Assembly (NCBI GenBank): GCA_005502915.1
Contig: SCMT01000008.1
Location: forward strand, 80,577 to 144,576
From: Lysobacteraceae bacterium 2PB
GTDB taxonomy: Bacteria > Pseudomonadota > Gammaproteobacteria > Xanthomonadales > Xanthomonadaceae
Reading direction: 5' to 3'
Length of the DNA stretch: 64,000 nucleotides
Made by a program: the position numbers and the translations under genes. Positions 63,771 through 64,000 of the stretch are shown here, one piece after another (the first letter of the stretch is position 1; each line of letters starts with the position of its first letter). The notes beneath the pieces are model-generated. The model was not told the DNA's origin. It was given only the letters and a program-made list of their open reading frames with translations, and made no database searches.

Positions 63771-63950
63771 CCTCTGCAGGGCAAGGCCTTCGCCGACATC
63801 GCGGACGCTGTCGAAGGCGCGGGGAAGCACAGGGACAGGCTCACTTCCGGGCGCAGGCATCGTCTGCGCCCGGGTCAAGCCTGCTACTCGTGAAGCGTCC
63901 TCGCTAATTCGATCCACTTGGAAGTAGAGTTCCCACCCAAGGAGCTCCAC

Positions 63951-64000
63951 ATGAAGAAGTCGCGATTCACGGAAGAACAGATCGTCCGTATCCTCAAGGA
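63951..64000 (+). mobile_element. Start of an IS3-family transposase OrfA, cut by window edge
   Basis: The first 16 residues are MKKSRFTEEQIVRILK, the usual opening of IS3-group OrfA proteins, which bind the element ends with a helix-turn-helix. An AAGGAG ribosome site is at 63939-63944. The left end of the element should lie in the 60-70 bases before the ATG (63885-63950), but I cannot place its inverted repeat for sure. OrfB and the right end are outside the window. Confidence 0.8.

Noticed and set aside
1..64000. tRNA, rRNA, CRISPR or prophage genes
   Set aside because: I looked for their typical sequences on both strands and saw none; a covariance-model search would settle small RNAs.

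Overview
The window looks like a chromosomal segment of a high-GC gammaproteobacterium of the Xanthomonadaceae (Lysobacter or Luteimonas-like). This is inferred from GC-rich codon use, a Pil-Chp type IV pilus signalling operon next to gshB and tonB, class III PHA synthase genes, DUF6116 and DUF5329 proteins, secreted S8 and S1 proteases, and many short palindromic repeats between genes. I saw no rRNA, tRNA, CRISPR array or phage. The only recognisable transposase is an IS3-type start cut off by the right edge.

Layout. 1-3.1 kb: a minus-strand operon with glutaryl-CoA dehydrogenase, two GNAT paralogues around an unknown protein, and a GST, the last four joined by 4-base stop/start overlaps. 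3.3-7.6 kb: glycine-zipper protein, DUF6116, TatD hydrolase and an M13-family protein that has lost a zinc ligand. 7.6-14 kb: small genes, then phaE-phaC (PHA synthesis), pssA and a 3-hydroxybutyrate-oligomer hydrolase (PHA turnover). 14-20.5 kb: a LuxR-type response regulator and a transporter-like hybrid kinase resembling CrbR/CrbS, placed around a metalloprotease-like gene, a secreted protein and a Nudix hydrolase. 20.7-33.7 kb: pilG-pilH-pilI-pilJ-chpA, a CheB-like gene and a CheW-like gene, without pilK. 33.8-35.7 kb: gshB and tonB. 35.8-42.6 kb: lepB, tsaB, yoaA, a lipoprotein and mrcB on the minus strand. 42.7-50.3 kb: a two-domain glycosyltransferase, a three-gene cluster of unknown function (repeat protein plus two GRDP-like proteins with Gly/Cys tails), and relA. 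50.4-60 kb: mostly secreted or unknown proteins, an AbgT transporter, an exonuclease and a VTT membrane protein. 59.3-64 kb: a trypsin-like protease, a DUF2306 membrane protein, a subtilisin-like protease and the IS3 start.

The points of most interest are: (1) a repeat element translated in frame as 41 extra residues inside tsaB, with a longer relative bounded by perfect 16-bp inverted repeats between phaE and pssA; (2) loss of the chemosensory methylation branch, since pilK is missing and the CheB-like protein lacks its catalytic serine; (3) 21 copies of a 15-bp repeat in chpA coding for a pure ERLEA helix; (4) the M13 pseudopeptidase; (5) a PhaM-like basic tail on PhaE; (6) the unexplained GRDP-like cluster. 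At least five families of short inverted repeats lie between genes and probably act as terminators or mobile miniature elements.
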